This document shows positions 1 through 10,271 of a stretch of 64,000 nucleotides of DNA, piece by piece. The notes below the pieces were generated by a model, which was given only the letters and a program-made list of their open reading frames with translations, ran no database searches and had not been told where the DNA came from. Numbering within the stretch: position 1 is the stretch's first letter; every line of letters begins with the position of its first letter. The stretch is taken from contig CM060108.1 of the NCBI GenBank assembly GCA_030522415.1, positions 55,380,952 through 55,444,951 on the forward strand, in the 5' to 3' direction. Both the position numbers and the translations under genes were made by a program. Origin of the DNA: Channallabes apus (Eukaryota > Chordata > Actinopteri > Siluriformes > Clariidae).

Positions 1-33
1 ATATAGGAATTCAGATTTCGGTGCTTACTTATA
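1..33 (+). mobile_element. Rex1/CR1-like LINE copy A, leader fragment
   Basis: These bases match the leader of the second Rex1-like copy at about 40121-40155 (shared GGAATTCAGATTTCGG). The matching sequence resumes at 5131 with CCACCTTTAAGCCTG. The L2 element at 34-5130 therefore sits inside this LINE. TTATA occurs at 29-33 and again at 5129-5133, a likely short target duplication. The true 5' end lies outside the window. Confidence 0.75.
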
Positions 34-139
34 CGTACGTGACGTAGCTTCCTGTTTTCGTATTGTTGCCGCGAAAGTTTCGCAACGCGCGAGTTTCCTC
101 AACTAAACAACTAAAACTCCGACACAGAGGTACGTTATC

Positions 140-1045
140 ATGTCTACCGTTCAGCTTGTTCAGTGTGTAGAGTGCAGGATGTTTAGACATTCTTCCTCCG
201 TCATTAGTGATAATTTTATTTGTGATAGGTGTGTGTTAGTGAGCACTCTGACGGAGAAGATATCAGCGTTAGAGGAGCGCATCCAGACTTTAGAGAGGGT
301 TAGACAGTGTGAGAGCAGCGTTATTCCTGTAGCGGACAGTCTGGGTGCCACAGGCGGAGATAAACAGCCCCCGACTCCGGCATTAGAGCCCTCACAGCGG
401 GGCGAGTGGGTGACGACTCGGCGGCATACTCGTTCAGCCAAAGCTAACGCTAAGGCTAGCCCACCGGAGCACACCTCCTCTGCGCGTCACGTGTCCAACA
501 GGTTTGCTCTCCTCAGTGCTGCACCCGCTGAGAAACCTGAAAGAGCTCTGGTTATAGGAGACTCTATACTGAGACACGTGACATTAGCTAGACCTTTAGG
601 GGCGCCAGCGGCAGTGGTTAGGTGTATCCCGGGAGCCAGAGCACCGGACATAGCAGGTAATCTTAGGGCTCTAGGACAGCATAGGTTCTCTAAGATAGTG
701 GTACATGCTGGAGCTAACGATATACGCCTTCGTCAGTCAGAGGTTAGTAAGAGTAACTTTACAGAGGTGTTTAAATTAGCGAAGGCGATGTCCGATGAAG
801 TAGTATGCTCTGGTCCCATCCCAATGAGACGTGGCGACATAGCTTACAGCAGGTTATGGTCGCTGAACCGCTGGATGTCCAGGTGGTGCTCCAAAAATAA
901 TGTGGGCTACATAGATAATTGGAAGACCTTTGAGGGCAAAGCTGGCCTGTTAGGGCGGGACGGTGTCCATCCCACTCGGGAAGGTGCTGCTCTCATTTCC
1001 TGTAGTATAGCTCATAGTCTCAGTAGAGGTCTAGTTAATCGGTGA
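140..1045 (+). CDS. L2 ORF1 protein: zinc knuckle, coiled coil, SGNH esterase
   Basis: This 301-residue protein starts at the first ATG of the element. Residues 9-31 hold a CxxC...CxxC pair (C9, C12, C28, C31), a likely zinc-binding knuckle. Residues about 35-58 form a charged heptad-like coiled coil. Residues about 90-130 are basic and Ser/Pro-rich. The C-terminal half is an SGNH-type esterase: GDS with the nucleophile Ser at 142, GAND at 191-194, and Asp274/His277 in DGVHP. Esterase-bearing ORF1 proteins are known from CR1/L2 LINEs of fish and probably act in RNA binding and particle assembly; the natural ester substrate is not known. It ends at TGA 1043-1045, in the same frame as ORF2. Confidence 0.9.
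   Translation: MSTVQLVQCVECRMFRHSSSVISDNFICDRCVLVSTLTEKISALEERIQTLERVRQCESSVIPVADSLGATGGDKQPPTPALEPSQRGEWVTTRRHTRSAKANAKASPPEHTSSARHVSNRFALLSAAPAEKPERALVIGDSILRHVTLARPLGAPAAVVRCIPGARAPDIAGNLRALGQHRFSKIVVHAGANDIRLRQSEVSKSNFTEVFKLAKAMSDEVVCSGPIPMRRGDIAYSRLWSLNRWMSRWCSKNNVGYIDNWKTFEGKAGLLGRDGVHPTREGAALISCSIAHSLSRGLVNR
1043..1045 (+). other. Single in-frame TGA between ORF1 and ORF2; candidate recoding site
   Basis: The context is CGG TGA CAA TCC. Downstream codons 1046-1141 are open in the same frame and contain no ATG, then continue straight into ORF2. The same TGA-CAA-TCC and the same frame occur at 34290-34292 and, on the minus strand, near 54087-54089. This suggests readthrough or termination-reinitiation; it is inferred, not shown. 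Confidence 0.6.
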
Positions 1046-1141
1046 CAATCCAGAGCCCGGGCCAGGGAGCAGACAGACAGGCTAAACCAACCGTCTGCTA
1101 GCTGCATAGAGTCGTCACTCAGGGTTCACCATATTGAGACT

Positions 1142-4114
1142 GTGTCTGTTCCCCGATCTAAGCAAAAATGTAGAAAGACCCAGAAAGTCTGTTTCAATAA
1201 TCTAATTAACATAAAGTCCACAAACTCCGATCATACTGAATGCGCAGCCGGCACCTCTGATCTGAAGCTAGGATTGTTAAATATTAGATCTCTCACATCA
1301 AAAGCAGTTATTGTTAATGAAATTATCACAGATCAGGCGTTTGATATACTCTGTTTAACTGAAACATGGGTTAAACAGGACGAGTATGTAGCTCTAAATG
1401 AAGCTAGTCCTCCTGGATACAGCTACATACACCAGCCTCGGTTAACTGGTAGAGGAGGAGGCGTCGCAGTTATTCATAATGATAATCTGTCTATCGTACA
1501 AAAACACCGACACAAATTTAACTCATTTGAAATTCTCTATAGTAACATAAGTGTATTTAAGTATATTAAATCAGCTCAGTCGATTCCACTAATTATAATT
1601 TACAGACCTCCAGGGCCGTATTCTGAATTTCTTAGTGAATTTGCAGATTTCATCTCAGACCTGGTCATTTCTGTAGACAAAGTGTTAATTGCTGGAGATT
1701 TTAACATTCATTTTGAGAATCCAGAAGACCCTCTGAGAACAGCATTTATATCCATACTGGACTCCGTAGGTGTAAATCAGTGTGTAGTAGGACCCACTCA
1801 TAAAGCAGGTCACACTTTAGATTTAGTAATATTCTTCGGATTAATTATAAGAAATGTATTCACAATTCCACTGTCTGAAATTATCTCAGATCACTATCTT
1901 GTCTCCATTCAAGTGTGTCACAGTGATAATGTACGCACAGTACCGCGCTACCGTATTAAACGTACATTCACATCAACTACCACACAGAGTTTTATCAGTA
2001 ATCTCCCAGAGTTACCAACTTCGATTAGGCCACCGTCTGACCCCACAGAACTCGATCAGGCGACTGAATATTTAGAGTCGACACTTCGTTGTACCTTAGA
2101 TAATGTAGCTCCAGCTAAAAGAAAAATTATTAGAGATAAGAAACTCGCTCCCTGGTATAACGATCACACGCGCACTTTAAAACAGACTGCTCGGAAATTA
2201 GAGCGTAAATGGCGTCAAACTAAATTGTTGGTATTTCAAATAGCATGGAAAGAGAGCATCCTGAACTATAGGAAAGCTCTTAGTGTAGCTAGATCAACGT
2301 ATCTCTCCACTCTTATAGAAGAAAATAAAAATAATCCTAGATTTTTATTTAATACCGTAGCCAAATTAACCAGAAATAAGACCACTACAGAAATCTCCAC
2401 AACAACATCATGCAATAGTGAGGACTTCATGAACTTTTTTAATAATAAAATTGTAAATATCAGGCATAAAATTGAGGCTTTGAAACCAAACAATGTAATT
2501 GATACTGATGTTAACCTAGCCATGTCAGATTCAAACCTAGAATACTTTACTCCTCTTGAAGAGAATGAACTAATTTCACTCATCTCTTCTGCAAATTCAT
2601 CAACCTGTATATTAGATCCTATACCGACACATTTTCTTAAACAGATAGTACCAGTAATAACAGAACCGATGTTGAGAATAATTAATTCCTCACTCAGCAT
2701 TGGTTATGTTCCAAAATCTTTTAAAGTAGCAGTTATTAAACCAATAATTAAGAAACCTGACCTTGACCCCTGTCAGCTGTCCAATTACAGGCCAATATCA
2801 AACCTCCCCTTTATCTCTAAGATTCTGGAAAAGATAGTAGCGGAGCAGCTATGCTCATATCTACATAGAAATCGCATACATGAACTGTATCAGTCAGGAT
2901 TTAGGCCTCATCACAGCACAGAAACAGCACTCGTTAAAGTAGTAAATGACCTCCTATTGGCCTCTGATCAGGGTTGTGTAACTATGCTTGTATTACTCGA
3001 CCTCAGTGCAGCGTTTGATACCATTGATCATGCTATTCTTCTTCACAGATTAGAAAATTTAGTAGGAATTAAGGGTACAGCCCTCTCCTGGCTCAGATCC
3101 TATTTGACCGATCGTTATCAGTATGTAGACTTAAATGGTGATTATTCTGCATGTTCTCTAGTGGAGTTTGGCGTTCCGCAGGGTTCAGTTTTAGGCCCAC
3201 TGCTTTTTTCCCTTTACATGCTTCCTCTGGGCAACATAATCCGTAAGCATGGTATTAGTTTTCATTGTTATGCTGACGACACACAGCTATACGTCTCTAC
3301 AAAACCTGATGAGAAAAACCATCTTACTAAAGTTGAGCAATGTGTTCAGGACATAAGAAATTGGATGCTAATTAACTTCCTTCTGCTTAATCCGGATAAG
3401 ACAGAAGTTCTAGTCATAGGACCGCATACAGCTAGAAGTAAAATCTTAGATCACACCGTAACTTTAGATGGCCTTTCCGTTCCGCCAAGTGCAACAGTAA
3501 AAGACCTCGGCGTGATTATAGATTCCAGCCTTTCATTTGAAGCTCATGTAGATAATATCACCAGGATAGCATTCTTTCACCTTAGAAATATCGCCAAAAT
3601 AAGAAATATATTGTCGCTAAATGATGCAGAAAAACTAGTTCATGCTTTTATCACTTCTAGGTTGGACTATTGTAATGCCTTACTGTCTGGTTGTTCAGTT
3701 AGGTGCATAAACAAGCTTCAGCTAGTCCAAAATGCAGCAGCGAGAGTCCTCACTAGAACCAGAAGATATGAGCACATCACCCCTATCCTATCTTCACTGC
3801 ATTGGCTCCCTGTGAAATTTCGCATTGATTTTAAAATACTACTCTTGACATATAAGGCATTAAATGGTCTCGCGCCGCAGTATCTGAGCGAACTGCTAGT
3901 GTCTTACGATCCGCCACGCCTACTTCGGTCAAAGGATGCAGGCTGCTTATCAGTACCGCGTATTATGAAAACTACAGCTGGGGGCAGAGCTTTTTCTTAC
4001 AAAGCCCCAAAATTATGGAATAGTCTTCCAAATAGTGTTCGGGACTCAGACACAGTCTCAGTGTTTAAGTCTAGGCTAAAAACCTATTTATTTAACCAAG
4101 CATTTTATAAATAG
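1142..4114 (+). CDS. L2 ORF2 protein: APE endonuclease and reverse transcriptase
   Basis: The start given is a GTG only because no in-frame ATG exists before 2429; the open frame actually begins at 1046, right after the ORF1 stop. The first about 240 residues are an APE-type endonuclease with LCLTETW, YRPPGP, GDFNIHF and SDHYL motifs. The reverse transcriptase follows, with [31 protein letters not shown] (motif A), [11 protein letters not shown] and the catalytic YADD at residues 710-713. The C-terminus carries the usual L2 region ([27 protein letters not shown]) and ends before a long 3'UTR. All catalytic motifs are present and there is no internal stop. The protein would nick DNA and prime reverse transcription of its own RNA. 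Confidence 0.93.
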   Translation: MSVPRSKQKCRKTQKVCFNNLINIKSTNSDHTECAAGTSDLKLGLLNIRSLTSKAVIVNEIITDQAFDILCLTETWVKQDEYVALNEASPPGYSYIHQPRLTGRGGGVAVIHNDNLSIVQKHRHKFNSFEILYSNISVFKYIKSAQSIPLIIIYRPPGPYSEFLSEFADFISDLVISVDKVLIAGDFNIHFENPEDPLRTAFISILDSVGVNQCVVGPTHKAGHTLDLVIFFGLIIRNVFTIPLSEIISDHYLVSIQVCHSDNVRTVPRYRIKRTFTSTTTQSFISNLPELPTSIRPPSDPTELDQATEYLESTLRCTLDNVAPAKRKIIRDKKLAPWYNDHTRTLKQTARKLERKWRQTKLLVFQIAWKESILNYRKALSVARSTYLSTLIEENKNNPRFLFNTVAKLTRNKTTTEISTTTSCNSEDFMNFFNNKIVNIRHKIEALKPNNVIDTDVNLAMSDSNLEYFTPLEENELISLISSANSSTCILDPIPTHFLKQIVPVITEPMLRIINSSLSIGYVPKSFKVAVIKPIIKKPDLDPCQLSNYRPISNLPFISKILEKIVAEQLCSYLHRNRIHELYQSGFRPHHSTETALVKVVNDLLLASDQGCVTMLVLLDLSAAFDTIDHAILLHRLENLVGIKGTALSWLRSYLTDRYQYVDLNGDYSACSLVEFGVPQGSVLGPLLFSLYMLPLGNIIRKHGISFHCYADDTQLYVSTKPDEKNHLTKVEQCVQDIRNWMLINFLLLNPDKTEVLVIGPHTARSKILDHTVTLDGLSVPPSATVKDLGVIIDSSLSFEAHVDNITRIAFFHLRNIAKIRNILSLNDAEKLVHAFITSRLDYCNALLSGCSVRCINKLQLVQNAAARVLTRTRRYEHITPILSSLHWLPVKFRIDFKILLLTYKALNGLAPQYLSELLVSYDPPRLLRSKDAGCLSVPRIMKTTAGGRAFSYKAPKLWNSLPNSVRDSDTVSVFKSRLKTYLFNQAFYK

Positions 4115-5130
4115 ATTTGCCATAAGGTAAAGGAGCAGATCTGGGGGACTCATGGACGTAGAGTATTATGGTGAACTGGTATGTTTAGATGCTGTCTTCC
4201 TCAGTCTCATTTGATCACTCAGGTTTGTTGACGGTGAGGTGATTGTTTGCTTTACATCTCAGGGAGCCCTCATGTTTGTGTTTCCTTCTGGCTCTCCCTT
4301 TTAGTTATGCTGTCATAATTAGTCCTGCCGGAGTCCCTGCTTGCACTCTACAGTAAACATACATTCACGTTAGACATTGTGACTGTGACCATACCTAATT
4401 GCAATCTCTCCTCCTCTTCTCTTCCTCCCCCTCTTTCTCTTTCCTCTCTCCCCCTGTCTCCCCCTTTCACTCTTTCTCTCTCTCTCTCTGTCGAGCTACA
4501 CATGTGGTTCCTGAGCTGCCAGTGATCCAGACTCCCTCTGCCCTTCGGACCTGTCTGATCCATCCTGGTGCCCGGTTTCTGGTTGGAGGTCTCACCGCAT
4601 GGATGCCCCGTGTGTCTCTTTAGGATGCGTCTGGTGTCTGGGGATGATTCTCTATACTTAAAAGACGGTTCTGGCCTCGACTGGTGTGGTCAGCTGTTTC
4701 TCTGAGGACTTGACAATTCGATAGTTCAGGACTGGAACTTTCTACAAGTCTATCTGAGTCTCGAATAACTACTGGACTCCATTTTACATCAAGTATTATA
4801 ACATCAATTAACATCAACTATTATAGCTGAACCTAACACTTAACACTATATAAATGCAGATCATTTCCTGCTATCTGTTTCACCCAGATGAGGATGGGTT
4901 CCCTGTCGAGTCTGGTTCCTCTCAAGGTTTCTTCCTATTACCGTCTCAGGGAGTTTTTCCTTGCCACTGTCGCCCTCGGGCTTGCTCGCCAGGGAATATC
5001 TGAACATTTTGATTCATACACATTCACATTCCATACAAACTTAAATAATTCTTTTGATTGTGTAAAGCTGTTTTGAGACAATGTCAATTGTTAAAAGCGC
5101 TATACAAATAAAATTGAATTGAATTGAATT
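4115..5130 (+). other. L2 3'UTR with conserved terminal core
   Basis: This is a non-coding tail of about 1 kb. The segment 4850-5075 (around GAGGATGGGTTCCCTG and GAGTTTTTCCTTGCCAC) is the best-conserved stretch and recurs in every L2 3' end in the window. It is also present in the otherwise diverged L2 fragment at 21.9-22.0 kb, which suggests an RNA signal recognised by the reverse transcriptase. A 62-codon frame (4888-5076) runs through it, but start context and distribution do not argue for a protein. Confidence 0.75.
4404..4490 (+). repeat. Polypyrimidine tract in L2 3'UTR
   Basis: About 85 nt are nearly all C and T. It is retained as the complementary purine tract in the minus-strand copies near 35570, 49945 and 50650, so it belongs to the element and is not a local expansion. 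Confidence 0.8.
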
Positions 5131-6422
5131 ATACCACCTTTAAGCCTGACCAGTCGTGGCCCTCAGATACTACGCTGCTCAGACGACAACAACAATGGAC
5201 GGGACGCTAACCCGCGGCGAAGAACAAAGAAGCGTCGAGGGAAATGCGCCGGCGCCCGTAACAGAATGATAGAACAAGCTCATCGCACCCCTCTGCCGAG
5301 TATCCTGCTGGCTAATGTACAGTCACTGGAGAATAAGCTTGATGACCTCAGAGCCAGAGTTACTTTCCAGCAAGATATCAGGGATTGTAATCTTCTGTGC
5401 TTTACAGAAACATGGCTGACCCCCATCGTGCCGGACCGAGATGTAACCCCATCGGACTCATTCTCTGTGTTCCGCATGGACAGGACGGCAGAGTCTAACA
5501 AAGCTAAAGGTGGAGATGTGTGCTTCATGGTCAACAAGAAGTGGTGCGATGCCAGGAGTGTTCCCACCCCATGCGGATACAGGCACTGCTCTGTCTGAAC
5601 TACATGATGTGCTGAGCGAGTTCCAAAACAAACACCCTATATGACTTTAATAAAGCGAACCTCAGACAGGTTATGGCAAACTTTCATCAACATGTTACAT
5701 GTCCGACAAGGGGACTCAACATTCTGGACCACTGGGTTAGGGTTAGGGTTAAGGGTTAACACACCATGCAAGTGGGGCTACAAAGCTGTCTCCCATCCAG
5801 CATTCGGGAAATCAGACCACAATGCCATTTTCCTCATACCGGAATATCAACAAAGCTTTTGTCATGAAGCTCCGGTCATGAGGGAGGTGCAATGCTGGTC
5901 TGCTCAATCAGAAGCTACGCTGCAGGACGCGCTCGATGACGTAGATTGGGACATGTTCTGAGCCTGCGCAGAAGACATCGAGTTTGCGGATGTAGCAGTT
6001 AGCTTCGTTAGCACGCTTGTAAATGAAGTTGTCCCGACAGTAAGGTTCAAATCGTTTCCGAACCAGAAGCCTTGGGTGGACCTATCGATCCGCGATGCTG
6101 TGAATGACCGGACCGCTGCTTATAATGCCGCACTCATCAGCGCCGATATGAGCGCATATAAAGCGGCTTCTTATGGCGTCAGGCGAGCGGTGAGGGAAGC
6201 TAAGGGACGGTTCCGACAGCGAACTGAATCACACTTCCACCAGGGTGACACACGCCGCATGTGGCATGGATTCCGCACAATCACGGATTACAAGGTTGCC
6301 AAAGACACCACGACGATCGTAGCCGACTCTGCATTCGCCAACGAGCTGAACGCATTCTTCGCCCGGTTCGAGGTTAGCCAGGCGGCTAATGCTAGCAGCC
6401 TGGTGACTGAGAATGATGACGT
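5131..6422 (+). pseudogene. Rex1-like LINE copy A: broken endonuclease and linker region
   Basis: The endonuclease begins near 5266 (SILLANVQSLENKLD, LLCFTETWL). It is cut by a deletion near 5560 that removes the middle of the domain and by frameshifts near 5600-5640. Later segments encode the SDHNAIFLIPEY motif (about 5813-5850), the linker with FPNQKPWVD (about 6055-6080), and a region ending at AANASSLVTENDD. Comparison with copy B at 41.85-43.0 kb shows the missing parts. The assignment to Rex1/CR1-like rests on remembered family motifs. It cannot make a functional protein. Confidence 0.8.
5734..5760 (+). repeat. Short interstitial telomeric repeat, about four TTAGGG-like units
   Basis: GGGTTAGGGTTAGGGTTAAG followed by GGTTAAC replaces a few bases that read GCTA at the same point of the Rex1-like copy B (about 42279). 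It is an insertion into the LINE endonuclease region. Confidence 0.85.
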
Positions 6423-6872
6423 TGTAGCGCGGCCACATAAAGGGACATTTTAATAACAGGGACAGGATTGAAGAGCTAATGCTGCTCCCCTGTGGCCAAA
6501 GATGTACCCTACCGGTTGTTATTTTCCCCTTGTGACAGTGTTGGTCACCGGCAAGCTCCGATGCGCGATCGCGACACGAGGGAACCCGGATGTGAATCTA
6601 ATCACGTGTGCCGGCATAAAGCCGGAACCGGCCAGGAAGCCGGCACGGAGAGATTACTGCAGCGCGCTGAATTGTTTTGAGAGTGAGATTGTTTGTTGCT
6701 TCCTAGCGGATGATCGCCATTATTTGGATCTATCTCTTGGACACTCACAATACACCTCTCGTTCCGTTACTCGAACTCCCAGAGTTGTCATCTATTCTGG
6801 TGAGGCCGAAAATAATCTCTCCACTTATCATTCCATACCCGCAATACCACACACCCTGAACTTCCATTCATA

Positions 6873-6897
6873 TACACACACACACACACACACACAC
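6873..6897. repeat. (CA)n microsatellite
   Basis: This is an uninterrupted run of about 12 CA units within the LTR-like insert, just before the SINE. Confidence 0.9.
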
Positions 6898-6925
6898 CAC
6901 TGCATACACCACACACAGTGTTTAT

Positions 6926-7295
6926 TCATTCATTCATTCATTTTCTATACCGCTTAATCCTGTGTTCAGGGTCGCGGGGGACCTGGAGCCTATCCCAGGA
7001 GACTTCGGGCACTAGGCGGGGTACACCCTGGACAGGGTGCCAATCCATCGCAGGGCACACACACATACACACACACCCAATCACACTACGGGCAATTTAG
7101 GAACACCAATTAGCCTAACCTGCATATCTTTGGACTGTGGGAGGAAACCGGAGTACCCGGAGGAAACCCACCAAGCACGGGGAGAACATGCAAACTCCAT
7201 GCACACAGGGACAGGAATCGAGCCTGGCCGGGGAATCGAACCCAGACCCTGGAGGTGCAAGGCGACAGTGCTAACCACTACACCACCGTTCCGCC
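6926..7295 (-). mobile_element. tRNA-derived SINE, V-SINE/DANA-mermaid-like
   Basis: Read on the minus strand, the head GGTGGTGTAGTGGTTAGC is an A-box-like tRNA promoter, followed by a B-box-like GGTTCGATTCC, a central domain (CTTTGGACTGTGGGAGGAAA on the plus strand) and a (ATGA)n tail. A 12-bp target duplication CACAGTGTTTAT is at 6914-6925 and 7296-7307. A second copy lies at 56806-57160. The family name is from memory. Confidence 0.85.
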
Positions 7296-7537
7296 CACAG
7301 TGTTTATATTTGTATTATATTTGTATATATTGGTTTTTGGTGCACCTTGTTTGTTTGTTTGTTGGTTTGCTTTTGTATAATACACTTTGGTTTATTTCAC
7401 TACTTCCTCTTGTGTCGCGTTGTATATTGCCCCGCCGCGGTTGCGCAATACTGGGAGTGTTTTTTACCAGCACATATTTAGATTCCCGAATCCGTATTTT
7501 TGTAACTAACAGTTTAATAATAATCGAAGCGTTACGT

Positions 7538-8110
7538 CATCAGCGAGGATTGCGTCATCAGCATCACAGAGTACGACGTTCGCACGGCGCTGAGGAGGGT
7601 GAACACCAGAAAAGCGGCAGGTCCAGATGGCATCTCTGGGCGCCTGCTGCGCTGACTAGCTGACAGGTGTGTTCACCTGTATCTTTAATGAGTAACTGGC
7701 GAAGTCTGTGGTCCCGGCGTGTTTCAAGAAATCCACCATTGTCCCCGTGCCCAAGACCAACAAACCCTCATGCCTGAATGACTACCGGCCTGTTGCACTG
7801 ACATCGATGGTCATGAAGGTATTTGAGGGTCTGCTAAAAAACATCATCATCTCCTCCATCCCCAGCTCCATAGATCCACTTCAGTTCGCCTACTGCCCCA
7901 ACAGATCCACAGAGGATGCCATCTCCCACGTTCTGCACACCACTCTCAGCCACGTGGACAAGAAGCAAGGTAACTATGTGAGATTGCTGTTTATAGATTG
8001 CAGCTCTGCTTTCAACACAATAGTGCCTCACAGACTGTTCGCAAAGCCAAGAGATCTAGGACTTAAACGCTTGTGTCTGGGTGTTGGACTTCCTCTCGGA
8101 CAGATCTCAA
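7538..8110 (+). pseudogene. Rex1-like LINE copy A: N-terminal part of reverse transcriptase
   Basis: Encodes RKAAGPDGISGRLLR, then STIVPVPKTNKPSCLNDYRP, FAYCPNRSTEDAISHVL and motif A FIDCSSAFNTIVPH. A TGA follows GRLLR in both copies A and B (about 7651 and 43010), so this stop predates both insertions or belongs to the family. The frame is cut at 8110 by an L2 insertion and resumes at 9090. Confidence 0.85.
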
Positions 8111-9089
8111 TTTATTTATTTGTATAGCGCTTTTAACAATTGACATTGTCTCAAAACAGGTTTACACAATCAAAAGAATTATTTGAGTTTATATGGAATG
8201 TGAATGTGTATGAATCAAAATGGTCAGATAGTCCCTGTTGAGCAAGCTGAAGGCGACAGTGGCAAGGAAAAACTCCCTGAGATGGTAATAGGAAGAAACC
8301 TTGAGAGGAACCAGACTCAACAGGGAACCCATCCTCATTTGGGTGAAACAGATAGCAGGAAATGATCTGCATTTATACAGTGTGTTAGGTGGCAGGCAGT
8401 TCAGCTATAATAGTTGATCTTAATTGATGTTAAAATGGAGTCCAGGTAGTTATTGGAGACTCAGATAGACTTGTAGAAAGTTCCAGTCCTGAACTATCGA
8501 ATTGTCAAGTCCTCAGAGAAACATCTGCGAACAACAGTCGAGGCCAGAACCATCTTCTAAGTAGATAGAATCATCCCCAGACACCAGACGCATCCCAAAG
8601 AGACACACGGGGCATCCATGCGACAAGACCTCCAACCAGAATTCTGGATCACTGGCAGCTCAGGAATGACATGTGTAGCTCAACAGAGAGAGAGAGAGAA
8701 AGAGTGAAAAGGGGAGACAGGGGTCATGAGGGGTCCCTGAGATGTAAACCAATCACCTCACAGTCAACAAACCTGAGTGATCAAATGTGAGTGAGGAAGA
8801 CAGCATCTAAACATATCAGTTCACCATAATACTCTACGTCCATGAGTCCCCCAGCTCTGCTCCTTTACCTTATGGCAAATCTATTTATAAAAATGCTTGG
8901 CTAAATAAATAGGTTTTTAGCCTGGACTTAAACACTGTGACTGTGTCGGAGTCCCGAACACTATTTGGAAGACTATTCCATAATTTTGGGACTTTGTAAG
9001 AAAAAGCTCTGCCCCCATATGTAGTTTTCATAATACGTGGTACTGACAAGCAGCCTGCATCCTTTGATCGAAGTAGGCGTGGCGGAGGG
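8111..9089 (-). mobile_element. 5'-truncated L2 insertion in Rex1-like copy A
   Basis: The minus strand carries the last part of ORF2 (from the segment encoding [11 protein letters not shown]), the 3'UTR and the terminal core, ending with TTTATTTATTTGTATAGCGC at the left edge. TCTCAA flanks it at 8105-8110 and 9090-9095, and copy B shows the empty site. It lacks the endonuclease and most of the RT. Confidence 0.88.
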
Positions 9090-9935
9090 TCTCAAGCGGT
9101 GAGGGTGGGCAAGTGCTTCTCCAGCAGCATCACCATCAACACAGGTGCTCCACAGGGATGTGTTCTCTCTCCACAGCTATACTCTCTTTACACTTCAGAC
9201 TGTGCGGCCATGTTCGACTCCAACACCATCGTTAAGTTTGCTGACGATACGGTGGTGCTGGGCTTCATCTCCAACAACGATGAGTCGGCCTACATAGATG
9301 AAGTGGAGAACCTGGCACTATGGTGTGAAGAAAACTGCCTCCGACTGAACGTCAGTAAGACGAAGGAGCTGGTGGTGGACTTCAGAAGGAGACAACAGGA
9401 CCACAATCCCCTCATCATCAATGGAGCTCCAGTAGAGAGAGTGAGCAGCTTCAAGTACTTGGGCGTCCACATCTCCGAGGATCTGACTTGGACTGAGCAT
9501 ATCTTTGCTCAGACGAAAAAGGCAAAGCAGCGTCTGTACCATCTGAGGCAGTTGAGGAAGTTTGGGGTTTCCCCTGCTGTCCTTAAGGCTTTCTACTCGG
9601 GCGCTGTTGAGAGCATCCTTACACAGAACATTTCATCCTGGTTTGGGAATAGCTGTGTACAGGACAGGAAAGCCCTCCAGAGAGTGATCCGGGCAGCTGA
9701 ACGCTGCTGCAGGTTAACTCTCCCCTCCATGCAGGACATCTACACCAGAAGATGTAAAACCAGGGTAGCTCGGATCATTAAGGACTTGTCGCACCCCAAT
9801 AACGAACTGTTCAAACTTCTGCATTCAGGCAGAAGGTTCCGGGTCATTATGGCCAAAACGGAGAGACTCAGGAGGAGTTTTTATCCACAGGCGATTAGAC
9901 TGCTCAACCATGATGGACCACTCTCCCGTTCATAG
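9090..9935 (+). pseudogene. Rex1-like LINE copy A: C-terminal part of reverse transcriptase
   Basis: Continues exactly from the break at 8110. It encodes TGAPQGCVLSPQLYSLY, the catalytic FADD (VKFADDTVVLG), LNVSKTKELVVDFRR, FKYLGVHIS and the Rex1-like C-terminus ending NHDGPLSRS at 9933. The frame is fully open from 9099. It closely matches copy B at 43470-44306 with only scattered substitutions. Confidence 0.88.
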
Positions 9936-10271
9936 GACTGTACCAGTTCACCCACACACTGCTGTGCTGACATTGCACACTGCACTTTAGTCTGGACTAT
10001 AAGCATTACTTGCACTACATTTTATCTTGCTCATATACACACTTTATTATTATGTTTACATTTGTACCCTTTTTTTGTACATTTTTTGTAAATTTCTAAA
10101 GGAATATTTTAATTGTTTCATTTTTTTTGTTTCTATTTCAATTTCTATAGATTTTTATAGATTATTTCTTTTTTGTTTCTTCTGTTATTTGCACAAAGTA
10201 GGAGCGGTTCAGGATACATTTCACTGCGTGTTGTACTTGTATAACTATGCATGTGACAAAGAATCTTGAAT
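9936..10271 (+). other. Rex1-like LINE copy A 3'UTR and tail
   Basis: An AT-rich 3'UTR ends in the conserved GGATACATTTCACTGCGTG and GCATGTGACAAAGAATCTTG. Copy B has the same end with AAATAAAGAATCTTGAAT. Confidence 0.85.

Larger units (their letters stand above)
34..5130 (+). mobile_element. Full-length L2-clade non-LTR retrotransposon
   Basis: This is a complete LINE: a leader of about 105 nt, ORF1 (140-1045), a single in-frame TGA, ORF2 (to 4114), a 3'UTR of about 1 kb, and a terminal (ATTGA)n tail at 5112-5130. Both ends are fixed because the flanks rejoin to the Rex1-like sequence seen uninterrupted at 40.1 kb. ORF1 with an esterase domain and ORF2 with APE endonuclease plus reverse transcriptase place it in the L2/CR1 group. 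Both frames are open, so it may be recent and able to move. Other copies of this family lie at 8111, 10276, 11500, 20262, 33601, 34925, 49338 and 50019. Confidence 0.92.
6423..7533. mobile_element. Probable solo LTR (about 740 bp) interrupted by a SINE
   Basis: This segment is absent from Rex1-like copy B, where GATGACGT runs straight into CATCAGCG (about 42888-42900). ACGT is present on both sides here (6419-6422 and 7534-7537). The insert starts TGTAGCGC and has no coding frame or long inverted ends, which fits a solo LTR with a 4-bp duplication. The right terminus does not end in a clean CA, so LTR identity is tentative; the insertion itself is certain. Confidence 0.5.

Noticed and set aside
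4888..5076. A recurrent 62-codon frame (starting MRMGSLSSLVPLKV) in L2 3' ends.
   Set aside because: It follows the conserved 3' core present in every copy; identity at the DNA level explains its conservation, and shifted or broken versions occur (8151-8372, 11367-11549).
5734..5760. A chromosome end or subtelomere.
   Set aside because: Only about four repeat units, inside a LINE that continues on both sides.
6873..7295. CRISPR-like or regulatory repeat array.
   Set aside because: The repeats are a (CA)n microsatellite and a SINE; no spaced direct repeats occur anywhere in the window.
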